Assembly: GCF_000826685.1 (NCBI RefSeq)
Contig: NZ_JROO01000021.1
Location: 1-64,000 of the forward strand
DNA length: 64,000 nucleotides
Origin: Streptomonospora alba
Lineage (GTDB): Bacteria; Actinomycetota; Actinomycetes; Streptosporangiales; Streptosporangiaceae
Reading direction: 5' to 3'
Shown here: positions 1 through 8,634 of the stretch, one piece after another
How the letters are laid out: each line of letters opens with the position of its first letter
Numbering within the stretch: the first letter of the stretch is position 1
The notes under the pieces: model-generated
The model's database searches: none
What the model was told of the DNA's origin: nothing
The model's input: the letters and a program-made list of their open reading frames with translations, nothing else
Program-made: the position numbers and the translations under genes

Positions 1-33
1 GGCCCGGTCGGGATCGCTCGGCCCGGACGCCGG

Positions 34-633
34 TCAGATGCCGCCGGTGACCAGAGCGCGGAAGGTGAGCGGACCCACCCAGCCGTCGACGGCCAGGCAC
101 TGGCCCGCGTCGTTGCAGGTGTCGGCTTGGAAGTCGCGTACCGCCGCTTCGGTGTTGGGACCGTAGATCCCGTCGATCTGGGACTCCTCCAGATGACCGC
201 GCTCCACGAGCCAGCTCTGGGCGGCCGCGACCTTGGGGCCGTTGTGGCCCGGTCCGGCCTCGCCGTACCAGCGGCGCAGGTCGGACCAGGTCTCGGTGTC
301 GACGTCCCCGCTGTCGGGAATGTCCTGGGCGTTCTGATACGCGACCGCGGATTCGGTCACGGCGGCGTCGTAGACGCCGTCGAAGCCGTCGTCTCCGGGA
401 TCGTAGTCGGCGGCGCCCGCCAGCAGGTGCTGGATTCCCCGCACGACGTGTCCGCTGTCGCCTTCGGTGTAGGTGTCCCAGGGCAGCGCATCGACCTCCG
501 CCTGGAGTTGGGGCTGGTCCTCGTTCAGTCGATCGGCCGACGCCGACGGTGCCGCCGCGAAGCCGGCCGCCAGCGCGACCGCCGTCGATGCGACGGCCGC
601 CGCCGCCCTGCGCGCCCCCGTTACCCGTGCCAT
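34..633 (-). CDS. Secreted peptidoglycan-binding protein, two PGBD-like repeats
   Basis: The 199-aa product starts with an Arg-containing n-region and an Ala/Val-rich hydrophobic stretch ending ASA|D near residue 33, a typical Sec signal peptide. The mature part holds two copies of the PG_binding_1 fold, at about residues 55-120 (motif VRGIQHLL, FDGVYDAAVTESAVAYQ) and 130-195 (VAAAQSWL, IDGIYGPNTEAAVRDFQ). No catalytic domain is present, so a cell-wall-anchoring or accessory role outside the membrane is inferred. The ATG is preceded by GGGAGGAGCG. It lies downstream of hisF on the same strand, with a 187-bp gap. Confidence 0.85.
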   Translation of the reverse strand: MARVTGARRAAAAVASTAVALAAGFAAAPSASADRLNEDQPQLQAEVDALPWDTYTEGDSGHVVRGIQHLLAGAADYDPGDDGFDGVYDAAVTESAVAYQNAQDIPDSGDVDTETWSDLRRWYGEAGPGHNGPKVAAAQSWLVERGHLEESQIDGIYGPNTEAAVRDFQADTCNDAGQCLAVDGWVGPLTFRALVTGGI

Positions 634-820
634 GAGTACGCTCCTCCCTCATCGTCCTTCGGTGCCTACACACAGGAGGATGCCTGAGCGGACCTGCAGG
701 TTTTCCGAACCGACACTCCGCGGCCACTCCCGGTCACCTACCCCCGGCGTGACAACCCGTGAGTGCAGAGTCGCGTCTTGCAACCGATCGCGGCACGGAA
801 AGCCCCGTGCCGCCGCCGAT

Positions 821-1591
821 TCAGCGCACCGGGTTGCCGTGCGCGCGCAATTCGGACTTGACGTCGGCGACGGTGAACTCGCCGAAATGGAAGACGCTGG
901 CGGCCAGGACGGCATCCGCGCCGGCGTCGATCGCCGGCGGGAAGTGCTCGACCCTTCCGGCGCCGCCGCTGGCGACCAGGGGGATCTCCACTGCGGCGCG
1001 CACCGCCCGGATCAGCTCCAGGTCGAAACCGGCGCGGGTGCCGTCGGCGTCCATCGAGTTCAGAAGCAACTCGCCGGCGCCCAGCTCGGCGCCGCGGGCG
1101 GCCCATTCGACCGCGTCGACGCCGGTGCCGCGCCGGCCGCCGTGGGTGGTGACTTCGAACCCGCTGGAGGTGGAGCGCTCGCCTGCGGTGCGGCGGACGT
1201 CGGCGGAGAGCACCAGCACCTGATTGCCGAAGCGCTCGGCGATCTCGCGGATGAGCTCTGGGCGGGCGACGGCGGCGGTGTTGACGCCCACCTTGTCGGC
1301 TCCGGCGCGCAGCAGCCGGTCGACGTCTTCGGAGGTGCGCACGCCTCCGCCCACGGTCAGCGGGATGAACACCTGCTCGGCGGTGCGGCGCACGACGTCG
1401 TAGGTGGTCTCGCGGTCGCCGCTGGAGGCGGTGACGTCCAGGAAGGTCAGCTCGTCGGCGCCTTCGGCGTCGTACCGGTCGGCGAGCTCGACCGGGTCCC
1501 CGGCGTCGCGCAGGTTCTGGAAGTTGACGCCCTTGACGACCCGCCCGGCGTCGACGTCGAGGCAGGGGATGACACGCACGGCCAGAGTCAT
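821..1591 (-). CDS. hisF: Imidazole glycerol phosphate synthase cyclase subunit HisF
   Basis: A 256-aa (beta/alpha)8 barrel that closes the imidazole ring, using ammonia supplied by HisH, to give IGP and AICAR. The two catalytic aspartates of the family are visible: D12 in IPCLDVD and D131 in LSADVRR. The phosphate-binding loops VGGGVR and ASGGAG are also present. The ATG overlaps the hisA stop codon by 4 bp (ATGA), which fixes the start and implies translational coupling. A longer in-frame reading upstream would run through hisA and is not credible. This is the last gene of the his operon in this window. Confidence 0.97.
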   Translation of the reverse strand: MTLAVRVIPCLDVDAGRVVKGVNFQNLRDAGDPVELADRYDAEGADELTFLDVTASSGDRETTYDVVRRTAEQVFIPLTVGGGVRTSEDVDRLLRAGADKVGVNTAAVARPELIREIAERFGNQVLVLSADVRRTAGERSTSSGFEVTTHGGRRGTGVDAVEWAARGAELGAGELLLNSMDADGTRAGFDLELIRAVRAAVEIPLVASGGAGRVEHFPPAIDAGADAVLAASVFHFGEFTVADVKSELRAHGNPVR

Positions 1592-2319
1592 GCCTCGCGC
1601 ACCGCCTTCAGGGCCTCCTGCAGAGTGAAGGCGCCTTCGTAGAGGGCCGTGCCCATGATCGCGCCCTCGACGCCCTCGGGAGTGAGCGCGGCGATGGCGG
1701 TGAGGTCGTCGATGGTGGCGATGCCGCCGCTGGCGACCACGGGCTTGTCGGTGCGGCGGGCGACGGTACGCAGCAGCTCCAGGTTGGGGCCCGTGAGGGT
1801 GCCGTCCTTGGTGACGTCGGTGACGACGTAGCGGGCGCAGCCCTCGGCCTCCAGGCGGTCGAGGGTGGCGGCGAGGTCGCCTCCGTCGCGGGTCCAGCCG
1901 CGAGCGGCCAGCGTGCTGCCGCGGACGTCCAGGCCGATGGCGATGCGCTCGCCGTGCTCGGCGATGATGCGCGCGCACCAGTCGGGGTTCTCCAGGGCGG
2001 CGGTGCCGATGTTGACCCGCGTGCAGCCGGTGGCCAGGGCCGCCCGCAGCGACTCGTCGTCGCGGATGCCGCCGGAGAGCTCGACGCGGACGTCGAGGCG
2101 GCCGACGATCCCGGCGAGCAGCTCGCGGTTGTGGCCGCGGCCGAAGGCGGCGTCCAGGTCGACGAGGTGGATCCACTCGGCTCCGGCCTCCTGCCAGCCC
2201 AGCGCCGCCTGGAGCGGGTCGCCGTAGCGGCCGCCGGATCCGTCCTTGCCCTGGACGAGCTGGACGGCCTGCCCGCCGGAGACGTCGACGGCGGGCAGCA
2301 GTTCAAGGGTGGAGGACAT
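1588..2319 (-). CDS. hisA: Bifunctional ProFAR/PRA isomerase PriA (HisA)
   Basis: The 243-aa (beta/alpha)8 isomerase acts at the ProFAR step of histidine synthesis. In actinobacteria the same enzyme (PriA) usually also does the TrpF step of tryptophan synthesis. D12 (PAVDV) and D131/D172 (GLDVRG, TKDG) match catalytic positions, and W142 in the GWTRDGG loop is the tryptophan typical of PriA. No trpF is seen nearby. Bifunctionality is therefore family knowledge plus inference, not shown directly. It is coupled to hisF by a 4-bp overlap and lies 58 bp downstream of hisH. Confidence 0.95.
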   Translation of the reverse strand: MSSTLELLPAVDVSGGQAVQLVQGKDGSGGRYGDPLQAALGWQEAGAEWIHLVDLDAAFGRGHNRELLAGIVGRLDVRVELSGGIRDDESLRAALATGCTRVNIGTAALENPDWCARIIAEHGERIAIGLDVRGSTLAARGWTRDGGDLAATLDRLEAEGCARYVVTDVTKDGTLTGPNLELLRTVARRTDKPVVASGGIATIDDLTAIAALTPEGVEGAIMGTALYEGAFTLQEALKAVREA

Positions 2320-2377
2320 GGGTGCCTTACTGGGTCGCGGTCGGGAGTCGGAAAACAGGCGGGGGTCCGGGGCCGCC

Positions 2378-3013
2378 TTACAGCGTGCCGACCCAGTTGG
2401 CCAGCACTCGGGCTCCGGCGTCGCCGGACTTCTCGGGGTGGAACTGCGTCGCCGACAGCGGGCCGTTCTCCACCGCCGCCACGAACGGGGCTCCGTGGGT
2501 GCTCCAGGTCACCAGCGGCGGAGCGATGTGCGGCGAGGCGGGTACCAGCGTCCACTCCAGCACCCCGTAGGAGTGCACGAAGTAGAAGCGCTCGTCGGCG
2601 GGGAGCCCGGCGAACAGCCGGCTGCCCTCGGGCACCTGCAGGGTGTTCCATCCCATGTGCGGCACGATGGGCGCCTGCAGGCGCTCCACGGTGCCGGGCC
2701 ACTCGGCGCAGCCCTCGCTGGCGACGTCGTGCTCGACGCCGCGTTCGAAGAGCACCTGCATACCCACGCAGATGCCCAGCACGGGTCGCCCGCCGGCCAG
2801 CCGCTTGCCGATGACGCGGTCGCCGCCGGCGGCGCGCAGGCCCTCGATGCAGGACGCGAAGGCGCCGACCCCGGGCACGACAAGGCCGTCGGCCTCTACG
2901 GCGGCGTGCGGGTCGTCGGTGACGGCGACTTCGGCGCCGGTGCGTTCCAGGGCGCGCTGGGCCGAGCGCAGGTTGCCCGACCCGTAGTCGAGGATGACGA
3001 CGTGTTTGCTCAC
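2378..3013 (-). CDS. hisH: Imidazole glycerol phosphate synthase glutaminase subunit HisH
   Basis: The 211-aa class I glutamine amidotransferase feeds ammonia to HisF. Visible signatures are the N-terminal [13 protein letters not shown], the nucleophile C82 in GICVGMQ and the H192/E194 pair in QFHPEKS. I chose the GTG at 3013 because it gives the family length and has AAAGGCGG just upstream. An in-frame ATG 25 codons earlier would add residues with no family counterpart. The oxyanion-strand residue after C82 is V instead of the common L, which is conservative. Confidence 0.95.
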   Translation of the reverse strand: MSKHVVILDYGSGNLRSAQRALERTGAEVAVTDDPHAAVEADGLVVPGVGAFASCIEGLRAAGGDRVIGKRLAGGRPVLGICVGMQVLFERGVEHDVASEGCAEWPGTVERLQAPIVPHMGWNTLQVPEGSRLFAGLPADERFYFVHSYGVLEWTLVPASPHIAPPLVTWSTHGAPFVAAVENGPLSATQFHPEKSGDAGARVLANWVGTL

Positions 3014-3068
3014 GGTGATTCCGCCTTTTCGGCTCGTGGGTCGTCGCTGAGGTGCGGAAGCGCCGGGC

Positions 3069-3233
3069 TCACCCGCCGAAGTAGCCAAGGCGCAGGGCTC
3101 CTGCGGCCACGGCCAGCAGCGCGCACACCGCCAGTGCCGCCGCCAGCGCCCGGCTCGACTTCCACGCCGAGACCGTTCCGCCGACCAGCAGTCCGCCCAG
3201 GGCGACCAGCGCGACGCCCCACATCTCGCTCAC
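3069..3233 (-). CDS. Small two-helix membrane protein inside the his operon
   Basis: A 54-aa protein starting at a GTG that shares one base with the hisB stop codon (TAGTG), so it is probably translated by coupling to hisB. It has two hydrophobic segments, roughly residues 5-22 and 28-47, separated by a short WKSSR turn, and ends GYFGG. I do not recognise a named family. Tight packing between hisB and hisH with matching codon use argues it is real. Location in the cytoplasmic membrane is inferred from hydrophobicity; function is unknown. Confidence 0.6.
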   Translation of the reverse strand: MSEMWGVALVALGGLLVGGTVSAWKSSRALAAALAVCALLAVAAGALRLGYFGG

Positions 3234-3826
3234 TACAGCGCGCCCTTGGTCGAGGGGACGCCGCTGACACGGGGGTCGGGCTCGCAGGCCTGGCGCAGCG
3301 CCCGGGCGAGCGCCTTGAACTGGCACTCGACGATGTGGTGGGCGTTTCGGCCGTAGGGCACGTGGATGTGCAGGGCAACGCGTGCCTGGGCGACGAACGA
3401 CTCGAAGATGTGCCGGGTCATCGTGGTGTCGTAGTCGCGTCCGATCACCTGCGCCATGCCCTCGGGCTCGCTGTGCACCAGGTAGGGGCGCCCGGAGACG
3501 TCCACGGTGACCTCGGCCAGGGCCTCGTCGAGCGGGACCTTGGCGTCGGCGAAGCGGCGGATGCCGGCCTTGTCGCCGAGAGCCTCGGCGAAGGCGGCGC
3601 CCAGCGCCAGCGCGGTGTCCTCCATGGTGTGGTGGGAGTCGATGTGCAGATCGCCCTCGGTGCGCACGGTCAGGTCGAACAGGCCGTGCTTGGCGAGCTG
3701 GTCGAGCATGTGGTCGAAGAAGCCGACGCCGGTGGAGATGTCGGCGACTCCGCTGCCGTCCAGGTCGATCTCGACGGCGACCTTGGTTTCCTTGGTGGCG
3801 CGTTCGACGCGGCCGGTGCGGCTCAT
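3233..3826 (-). CDS. hisB: Imidazoleglycerol-phosphate dehydratase HisB
   Basis: The 197-aa Mn-dependent dehydratase converts IGP to imidazole acetol phosphate. The metal-binding motifs are clear: GFFDHMLDQ, DSHHTMEDTALALG and, near the C-terminus, RNAHHIVECQFKALARALRQA. It is the monofunctional type, with no HAD phosphatase domain. I prefer the ATG at 3826 (GGAGAG about 10 nt upstream, normal family length) over the ATG at 3844, which has no Shine-Dalgarno sequence and adds six residues. Confidence 0.95.
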   Translation of the reverse strand: MSRTGRVERATKETKVAVEIDLDGSGVADISTGVGFFDHMLDQLAKHGLFDLTVRTEGDLHIDSHHTMEDTALALGAAFAEALGDKAGIRRFADAKVPLDEALAEVTVDVSGRPYLVHSEPEGMAQVIGRDYDTTMTRHIFESFVAQARVALHIHVPYGRNAHHIVECQFKALARALRQACEPDPRVSGVPSTKGAL

Positions 3827-3890
3827 GGCTGGCGGTCTCTCCATCAGGGGCGGCGGTGGGGCGGACGGTGCTCGCGCGGGTGCGCCGGTG

Positions 3891-5027
3891 TCACCGGTGG
3901 TCGGCGCTCACCTGCATCAACGCATCGCGGAACGCCGACATTTCCTCGGGGGTGCCGACCGTGACGCGCAGCATGTGCGGCGGCCCGACCTCGCGCACGA
4001 GCACACCGTGCTCCAGCATGGCCGCGAACACCGCGGAGCGGTCGGCGAAGTCGCCGAAGAGCACGAAGTTGGCGTCGGACTCGGCCACCGTGAAGCCGTG
4101 CGAGCGCAGCCACTCGACCAGCGCGTCGCGCTCCTGGCGCAGCTGCTTGACCTGGCTCTGCAGCTCGTCGGCGAACTCCAGGGCGGTGGCGGCGACCACC
4201 TGGGTGACGGCCGAGAGGTGGTAGGGCAGCCGCACCAGCTGCAGCGCGTCGACGACGGCAGGGGCGGCGGCGAGGTAGCCCACCCGGGCCCCGGCCAGCG
4301 CGAAGGCCTTGGACATGGTGCGCGAAACGATCAGCCGCGGATACTCCTCCAGCAGGGTCAGCGCACTGGGCGTGCCCTCGCGGCGGAACTCGGCGTAGGC
4401 CTCGTCGACGACGACCATGCCGGGGGCGGCCTCGGCGACCGCGGCGATGGTCTCCACGGGCAGGGCGGTTCCGGTGGGGTTGTTCGGCGAGGTCAGGAAG
4501 ACCACGTCGGGCCGGTGGCGGCGCACGGCCTCGACGGCGGCTTGGGGGTCGATGCCGAAGTCGCGGCCGGAGCGCTCGGCGGGCAGCCAGTCGGTGCAGG
4601 TGACACGGGAGATGACCGGGTGCATCGAATAGGAGGGCTCGAAGCCCATGGCGGTGCGTCCGGGGCCGCCGAAGGCCTGCAGGATCTGCTGCAGGATCTC
4701 GTTGGACCCGTTGGCGGCCCACACGCGGGTGCCGTCGAGCCCGTGCCCGAGGTAGTCGGCCAGGGCGGCGCGCAGCCGCGTGGCGTCGCGGTCGGGGTAG
4801 CGGTTGAGGCCGGCCGCGGCCTCCTCCACGTTGCGGGCCAGCGCCGACGCCAGCGCGGGAGAAGGCGGGTAGGGGTTCTCGTTGGTGTTCAACGCCACGG
4901 GGACGTCCAGCTGCGGCGCGCCGTAGGGGCTGCGCCCGCGCAGGTCGTCGCGCAGCGGCAGGTCCTCCAGCGTCGTCTGCGCCGGTGCCGGAGCGTCCGC
5001 ACCTGCGCCGCGGTTCTGCGGGCTCAC
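3891..5027 (-). CDS. hisC: Histidinol-phosphate aminotransferase HisC
   Basis: A 378-aa fold-type I PLP aminotransferase making histidinol phosphate from imidazole acetol phosphate and glutamate. Seen motifs are [32 protein letters not shown] and the PLP-lysine segment [17 protein letters not shown]. The GTG start overlaps the hisD stop by 4 bp (GTGA) and is preceded by AGGAGGGAG. The reading frame stays open far upstream into hisD, but that portion is out of frame with hisD and has no homology signature. Confidence 0.96.
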   Translation of the reverse strand: MSPQNRGAGADAPAPAQTTLEDLPLRDDLRGRSPYGAPQLDVPVALNTNENPYPPSPALASALARNVEEAAAGLNRYPDRDATRLRAALADYLGHGLDGTRVWAANGSNEILQQILQAFGGPGRTAMGFEPSYSMHPVISRVTCTDWLPAERSGRDFGIDPQAAVEAVRRHRPDVVFLTSPNNPTGTALPVETIAAVAEAAPGMVVVDEAYAEFRREGTPSALTLLEEYPRLIVSRTMSKAFALAGARVGYLAAAPAVVDALQLVRLPYHLSAVTQVVAATALEFADELQSQVKQLRQERDALVEWLRSHGFTVAESDANFVLFGDFADRSAVFAAMLEHGVLVREVGPPHMLRVTVGTPEEMSAFRDALMQVSADHR

Positions 5028-6334
5028 TGGGCTCCCTCCTGGCCGCCCCCGAAGCGGGCGGCGACGGCCTCGCCGTGGGCGGGCAGGTCCTCGGCCTCGG
5101 CCAGCGCCGCCACGTGGGGGGCGACCGCGGCCAAGGCGTCGCGGTCGTACTCCACGACGTGCACGCCGCGCAGGAACGTCTGCACACTCAGACCGGCCGT
5201 GTGCACGGCGCTGCCGCCGGTGGGCAGCACGTGGTTGGAGCCGGCGCAGTAGTCGCCAAGGGAGACCGGCGAATAGGGGCCGACGAACACGGCGCCGGCG
5301 TTGCGCACGGCGGCGGCGCGGGCGGAGGCGTCGGCGGTGAGGATCTCCAGGTGCTCGGCGGCGTAGGCGTCGACGACGGCCAGGCCGTGGTCGAGGTCGT
5401 CGACCAGCACGATGCCGGACTGGCGCCCGCCCAGCGCGTCGGCGACGCGGTCGCGGTGGCGGGTGGCGGCCACGCGCGCCGAGAGCTCGGCCTCGACTTT
5501 GCCGGCGAGCTCGGTGGAGGGCGTGACCAGCACGGAGGCGGCCAGAACGTCGTGTTCGGCCTGGCTGACGAGGTCGGCTGCGACGTAGGCGGGGTCGGCG
5601 GTTTCGTCGGCCAGGACCGCGATCTCGGTGGGCCCGGCCTCGGCGTCGATGCCGATCACGCCCTTGAGCAGCCGCTTGGCGGAGGCCACCCAGATGTTGC
5701 CCGGGCCGGTGACCATGTCGGCGCGCTCGCACCGGCCGGCACCGTAGGCGAACATGGCCACGGCCTGTGCTCCGCCGACGGCGTAGACCTCGTCGACGCC
5801 CAGCAGGGCGCAGGCGGCCAGGATGGTCGGGTGCGGCAGGCCGCCGAACTCGGCCTGGGGCGGCGAGGTGACGGCCAGCGAGGCGACGCCGGCCTCCTGG
5901 GCGGGCACGACGTTCATCACGACGCTGGAGGGGTAGGCGGCGCGGCCGCCCGGGACGTACAGGCCCACGCGGTCGACCGGGACCCAGCGCTCGGTGACGG
6001 TGCCGCCGGGAACCACGCGGGTGGTGGTGTCGGCGCGCCGCTGGTCGGCGTGCACGCGCCGGGCGCGCTCGATCGACTCCTCCAGAGCGGCTCTGACGGC
6101 GGGGTCCAGGGCGGCGAGCGCGGAGTCGAGTTCGGCGCGGGGGACGCGGATGCCGGAGAGCCGGACGCCGTCGAAGCGCTCGGTGAGCTCGAGGAGCGCC
6201 TCGGTGCCGCGCTCGCGGACGTCCTCGCAGATGGGGCGCACCTGGTCGAGGGCGGCGGAGACATCGGTCTCGGCGCGCGGGAGCAGCTCGCGCGGGTCGC
6301 CGGCGCTTCCTCGGAGGTCGATTCGGGAGATCAC
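5024..6334 (-). CDS. hisD: Histidinol dehydrogenase HisD
   Basis: A 436-aa Zn-dependent enzyme performing the last two NAD-linked oxidations from histidinol to histidine. Signatures include [47 protein letters not shown] and [15 protein letters not shown]. It is the first gene of the operon. The GTG start lacks a good Shine-Dalgarno sequence but has a TAGAAT hexamer 6 nt upstream, consistent with a leaderless message. A three-codon ATG frame (MKP stop) overlaps the start and is probably fortuitous. Confidence 0.96.
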   Translation of the reverse strand: MISRIDLRGSAGDPRELLPRAETDVSAALDQVRPICEDVRERGTEALLELTERFDGVRLSGIRVPRAELDSALAALDPAVRAALEESIERARRVHADQRRADTTTRVVPGGTVTERWVPVDRVGLYVPGGRAAYPSSVVMNVVPAQEAGVASLAVTSPPQAEFGGLPHPTILAACALLGVDEVYAVGGAQAVAMFAYGAGRCERADMVTGPGNIWVASAKRLLKGVIGIDAEAGPTEIAVLADETADPAYVAADLVSQAEHDVLAASVLVTPSTELAGKVEAELSARVAATRHRDRVADALGGRQSGIVLVDDLDHGLAVVDAYAAEHLEILTADASARAAAVRNAGAVFVGPYSPVSLGDYCAGSNHVLPTGGSAVHTAGLSVQTFLRGVHVVEYDRDALAAVAPHVAALAEAEDLPAHGEAVAARFGGGQEGAQ

Positions 6335-6346
6335 GGCTTCATTCTA
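6334..6346 (-). promoter_or_regulatory. Candidate leaderless promoter (-10) of the his operon
   Basis: On the minus strand TAGAAT (6346-6341) fits the TANNNT -10 consensus and ends 6 nt before the GTG of hisD. Transcription would then begin at or next to the start codon. No convincing -35 hexamer is seen. Confidence 0.45.
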
Positions 6347-6459
6347 GGGGGCGGGCGGCCGGGAGGCGGACGCCGCGACGGGGGTGGGGACGGCGCGCGC
6401 CAAGGGCGCGCTCGCGGTGGGAATCGTATTGAGGGCAGCCTTGCCGAATACCCCGGAAT

Positions 6460-6493
6460 TTAGCTTCGCCTAACTTCGGGACACCTAACCTAA
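6460..6493 (+). promoter_or_regulatory. Two overlapping iron-box-like sites (IdeR/DmdR type)
   Basis: Positions 6460-6478 and 6475-6493 each match 13 of 19 bases of the actinobacterial iron-box consensus (TTAGGTTAGGCTAACCTAA). The second keeps a perfect CTAACCTAA half. A weaker site with CCTAA lies near 6505-6520. They lie about 50-85 bp upstream of the ferritin -35 element. In mycobacteria, tandem iron boxes placed upstream of bfrB let iron-loaded IdeR activate the gene. Activation here is inferred from that arrangement. Confidence 0.6.
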
Positions 6494-6543
6494 ATCGGGC
6501 CGAGCAAGGTTTTCCTAAGTGTCGGAGGTAACCGCTCGGGAAA

Positions 6544-6579
6544 TCGACAATGCATTTGTTCGGCGCTATTGTTAAAGCA
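6544..6579 (+). promoter_or_regulatory. Ferritin promoter, probably leaderless
   Basis: TCGACA (6544-6549, 5/6 to TTGACA), a 17-bp spacer and TATTGT (6567-6572) form a good sigma-70-type promoter. The -10 ends 6 nt before the ATG at 6579, and there is no Shine-Dalgarno sequence. Transcription is expected to start at the A of the start codon. Confidence 0.65.
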
Positions 6580-7139
6580 TGAACGCGACGACACGGACCT
6601 CTGATCACGGCCTTTCCAAGTTCCACCGCCTGCTGCTTGAGCAGGTGGGACACGAATTCACAGCGTCGCACCAGTACTTCGCGCTCGCGGCGTGGTTCGA
6701 CGACCGGGACCTGCCGGGGCTCGCGCGGGTGTTCTACCGGCAGTCGCTGGAAGAGCGCGACCACGCCACGATGATGGTGCGCTACCTCCTCGACAACGGC
6801 GTCTCCCCCGACATTCCCGGGGTGGGCCGAATCCAGACCGACTTCACCGAGCCGCGCGAACTCGTGGCGCTTGCCCTGAGCCAGGAGCAGCAGGTGACCG
6901 AGCAGATCCGCGGGCTCGCCGGGGCGGCCCGCGAGGAGCAGGACTACACCGGCGAGCAGTTCGTCAACTGGTTCCTGCAGGAGCAGGTCGAGGAGGTCTC
7001 GACCATGTCCACGCTGCTCAACATCGTCGACCGCGGCAACGGCAACATGTTCGACGTGGAGACCTGGGTCAACCGGGAGCTGTCGGACCACTCCGACGCC
7101 GCAGGCGCACCCGAGACCGCGGGCCCCGCGGTCAGCTGA
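6579..7139 (+). CDS. Ferritin (non-haem iron storage protein)
   Basis: A 186-aa four-helix ferritin-like protein that oxidises Fe(II) and stores it in a cage in the cytoplasm. The ferroxidase-centre residues are in place: E21 in LLLEQVGHEF, E54/H57 in EERDHA, E98 region EQQVTEQI, and Q/E in FLQEQVEEV. The haem-ligand methionine of bacterioferritin is not evident, so ferritin of the mycobacterial BfrB type is preferred. The C-terminal 20 residues are an Ala/Pro-rich tail. Its promoter is divergent from hisD, with iron-box-like sites upstream, so iron-dependent activation is likely. Confidence 0.92.
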   Translation: MNATTRTSDHGLSKFHRLLLEQVGHEFTASHQYFALAAWFDDRDLPGLARVFYRQSLEERDHATMMVRYLLDNGVSPDIPGVGRIQTDFTEPRELVALALSQEQQVTEQIRGLAGAAREEQDYTGEQFVNWFLQEQVEEVSTMSTLLNIVDRGNGNMFDVETWVNRELSDHSDAAGAPETAGPAVS

Positions 7140-7230
7140 GGCCCGGCCGACCCGACGGCGGGCCCGCGCGTCCGGGCCCGGCTTCGCGGCTCCCGCCCTC
7201 GTCGCAGGTGGCGGGCCCCGCGAAGTCGGG

Positions 7231-7243
7231 CATACTTGTACAA
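7231..7243 (+). promoter_or_regulatory. Candidate leaderless -10 of the Lon-domain gene
   Basis: CATACT (7231-7236; 5/6 to TATACT) ends exactly 6 nt before the ATG at 7243. No Shine-Dalgarno sequence precedes that ATG. A -35 is not recognisable. Confidence 0.45.
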
Positions 7244-7923
7244 TGCCACACCGGTTACCGCTCTTTCCGCTGAACACCGTGCTCTTCCCCGGCGCGCCCC
7301 TGCCGCTGCGCGTGTTCGAAGAGCGCTACCGCCGGCTGATAGGCGACGTGCTCGACGAGCCCGACGACGCCGGGGCGGGCAGATTCGGCGTCGTGGGCAT
7401 CGAACTGGGCCACGAGGTGGGCGAGGCCTCGGCTCACCAGCTGGCGCAGGTGGGCTGTACCGCCGAGCTGCGCACCGCCCGCCGGCACGCCGACGGCAGC
7501 TTCGACGTGGTGATCGAGGGCGGCTCGCGCTTCCGCCTCGACGCGGTGGCCGAACCCGGCGACGAGCACGGCTACATGCGCGCCGAGACCACCTTCCTGC
7601 CCGACGAGGTCGGCGAGGGCGCCGACGACTACGCTGAGCGGGTCGGGCGCCTGTTCGGCGTCTACTGCGAGCGTCTGCGGGGCCTCGGCCTCACCGCCGA
7701 ACCGCAGCGGGAGTTCCCCTCGGCACCCTTGCCGCTCTCCCACGCCGTCGCCGCGGCCATGCTCGTCGACCAGGCCGACAAGCAGCGCCTGCTGGAGGCC
7801 GACCACGCCGCCCAGCGCCTGCAGCTGGTCGCCGACCTGCTGCGCCGGGAGAACCGTGTGCTCGCTTCGCTCCCCGTCCTCCCGGCCGGGCGCCTGCTGC
7901 AGACGGACGTCTGCCTGAACTGA
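7243..7923 (+). CDS. Lon substrate-binding (LAN) domain protein
   Basis: A 226-aa stand-alone LON N-terminal domain: it opens with LPLFPLNTVLFPGAPLPLRVFEERYR, the hallmark of this fold, and continues with GVVGIELG and GGSRFRLD strands, then a helical C-terminal part (about residues 150-215). It lacks the AAA and protease domains of Lon, so it is not a protease. Such proteins are widespread in actinobacteria with unproven function. Substrate or peptide binding is inferred from the fold. The next gene begins about 60 bp downstream and may be co-transcribed. Confidence 0.85.
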   Translation: MPHRLPLFPLNTVLFPGAPLPLRVFEERYRRLIGDVLDEPDDAGAGRFGVVGIELGHEVGEASAHQLAQVGCTAELRTARRHADGSFDVVIEGGSRFRLDAVAEPGDEHGYMRAETTFLPDEVGEGADDYAERVGRLFGVYCERLRGLGLTAEPQREFPSAPLPLSHAVAAAMLVDQADKQRLLEADHAAQRLQLVADLLRRENRVLASLPVLPAGRLLQTDVCLN

Positions 7924-7983
7924 CCGGACACCGACGGGGTGGCGGCCCGGCCCCGCCGCCCACCGCACGACGAGGAGGCGGCG

Positions 7984-8475
7984 TTGGGCGCCAAGCAGAC
8001 TCCGGCCACGGCCGCGGCACGGCGCGACGGGATCGGCTACCGGCTGCACCCCTACGACGCCGGCGGCGCGGCCGACCGGGACGGCTCCTCCTACGGCGAG
8101 GACGCCGCCGCGGCCCTGGGGATCAGTCCCGAGCGGGTGTTCAAGACGCTGGTCGCCGAGGTCGACGGGCACCTGGTCGTGGGCGTGGTTCCGGTGGCGG
8201 GCGGGCTGGACCTCAAGGCGCTGGCCGCGGCCGTCGGCGGCAAGCGCGCGGCCATGGCCGAACCCGCCGACGCCGAACGCGCCACCGGCTACGTGCTCGG
8301 CGGCATCAGCCCGTTGGGCCGGCGCAAGCGGCTGCCCACCGTCGTCGACTCCTCCGTCGCCGAGCACGGCACCGTGTTCGTCTCGGCGGGGCGCCGGGGC
8401 CTGCAGATGGAACTGGCGCCCGCCGACCTGCTGCGCTCCGCCGGCGCCGAGACGGCCCCCATCGCCGCGGCCTGA
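7984..8475 (+). CDS. ybaK: YbaK/EbsC-type aminoacyl-tRNA deacylase
   Basis: A 163-aa protein of the YbaK/ProX family, which hydrolyses mischarged Cys-tRNA(Pro) in trans. Family hallmarks are ALGISPERVFKTLVAEVDG, DLKALAAAVGGKRAAMAEP, TGYVLGGISPLGRRKRLPTVVD and the C-terminal GRRGLQMELAPADLL. The conserved lysine of the active site is in VFKTL. I chose the TTG at 7984 because GAGGAGGCG lies immediately upstream. A GTG 15 codons earlier (7939) has no ribosome-binding site and adds a Pro/Arg-rich stretch. Confidence 0.9.
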   Translation: MGAKQTPATAAARRDGIGYRLHPYDAGGAADRDGSSYGEDAAAALGISPERVFKTLVAEVDGHLVVGVVPVAGGLDLKALAAAVGGKRAAMAEPADAERATGYVLGGISPLGRRKRLPTVVDSSVAEHGTVFVSAGRRGLQMELAPADLLRSAGAETAPIAAA

Positions 8476-8634
8476 CCCCGCGCGCCCCGGTACGCCCCGC
8501 CGACTGATCCGCATCCCCGGCGTGCAAGGCGATCAGCGCGCGAGTGGGGACCCACGGCCCCTTTCCTCGGTGCCCCTTCGGTCTTACCGTTGTCTCACCG
8601 AGGTGAATACAGCGGGGCGCGTGGAGGAGGCGCG

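Noticed and set aside
6334-6342. MKP three-codon frame at hisD as a histidine attenuator leader peptide
   Set aside because: No His codons, no attenuator hairpins, and it overlaps the hisD start; probably chance.
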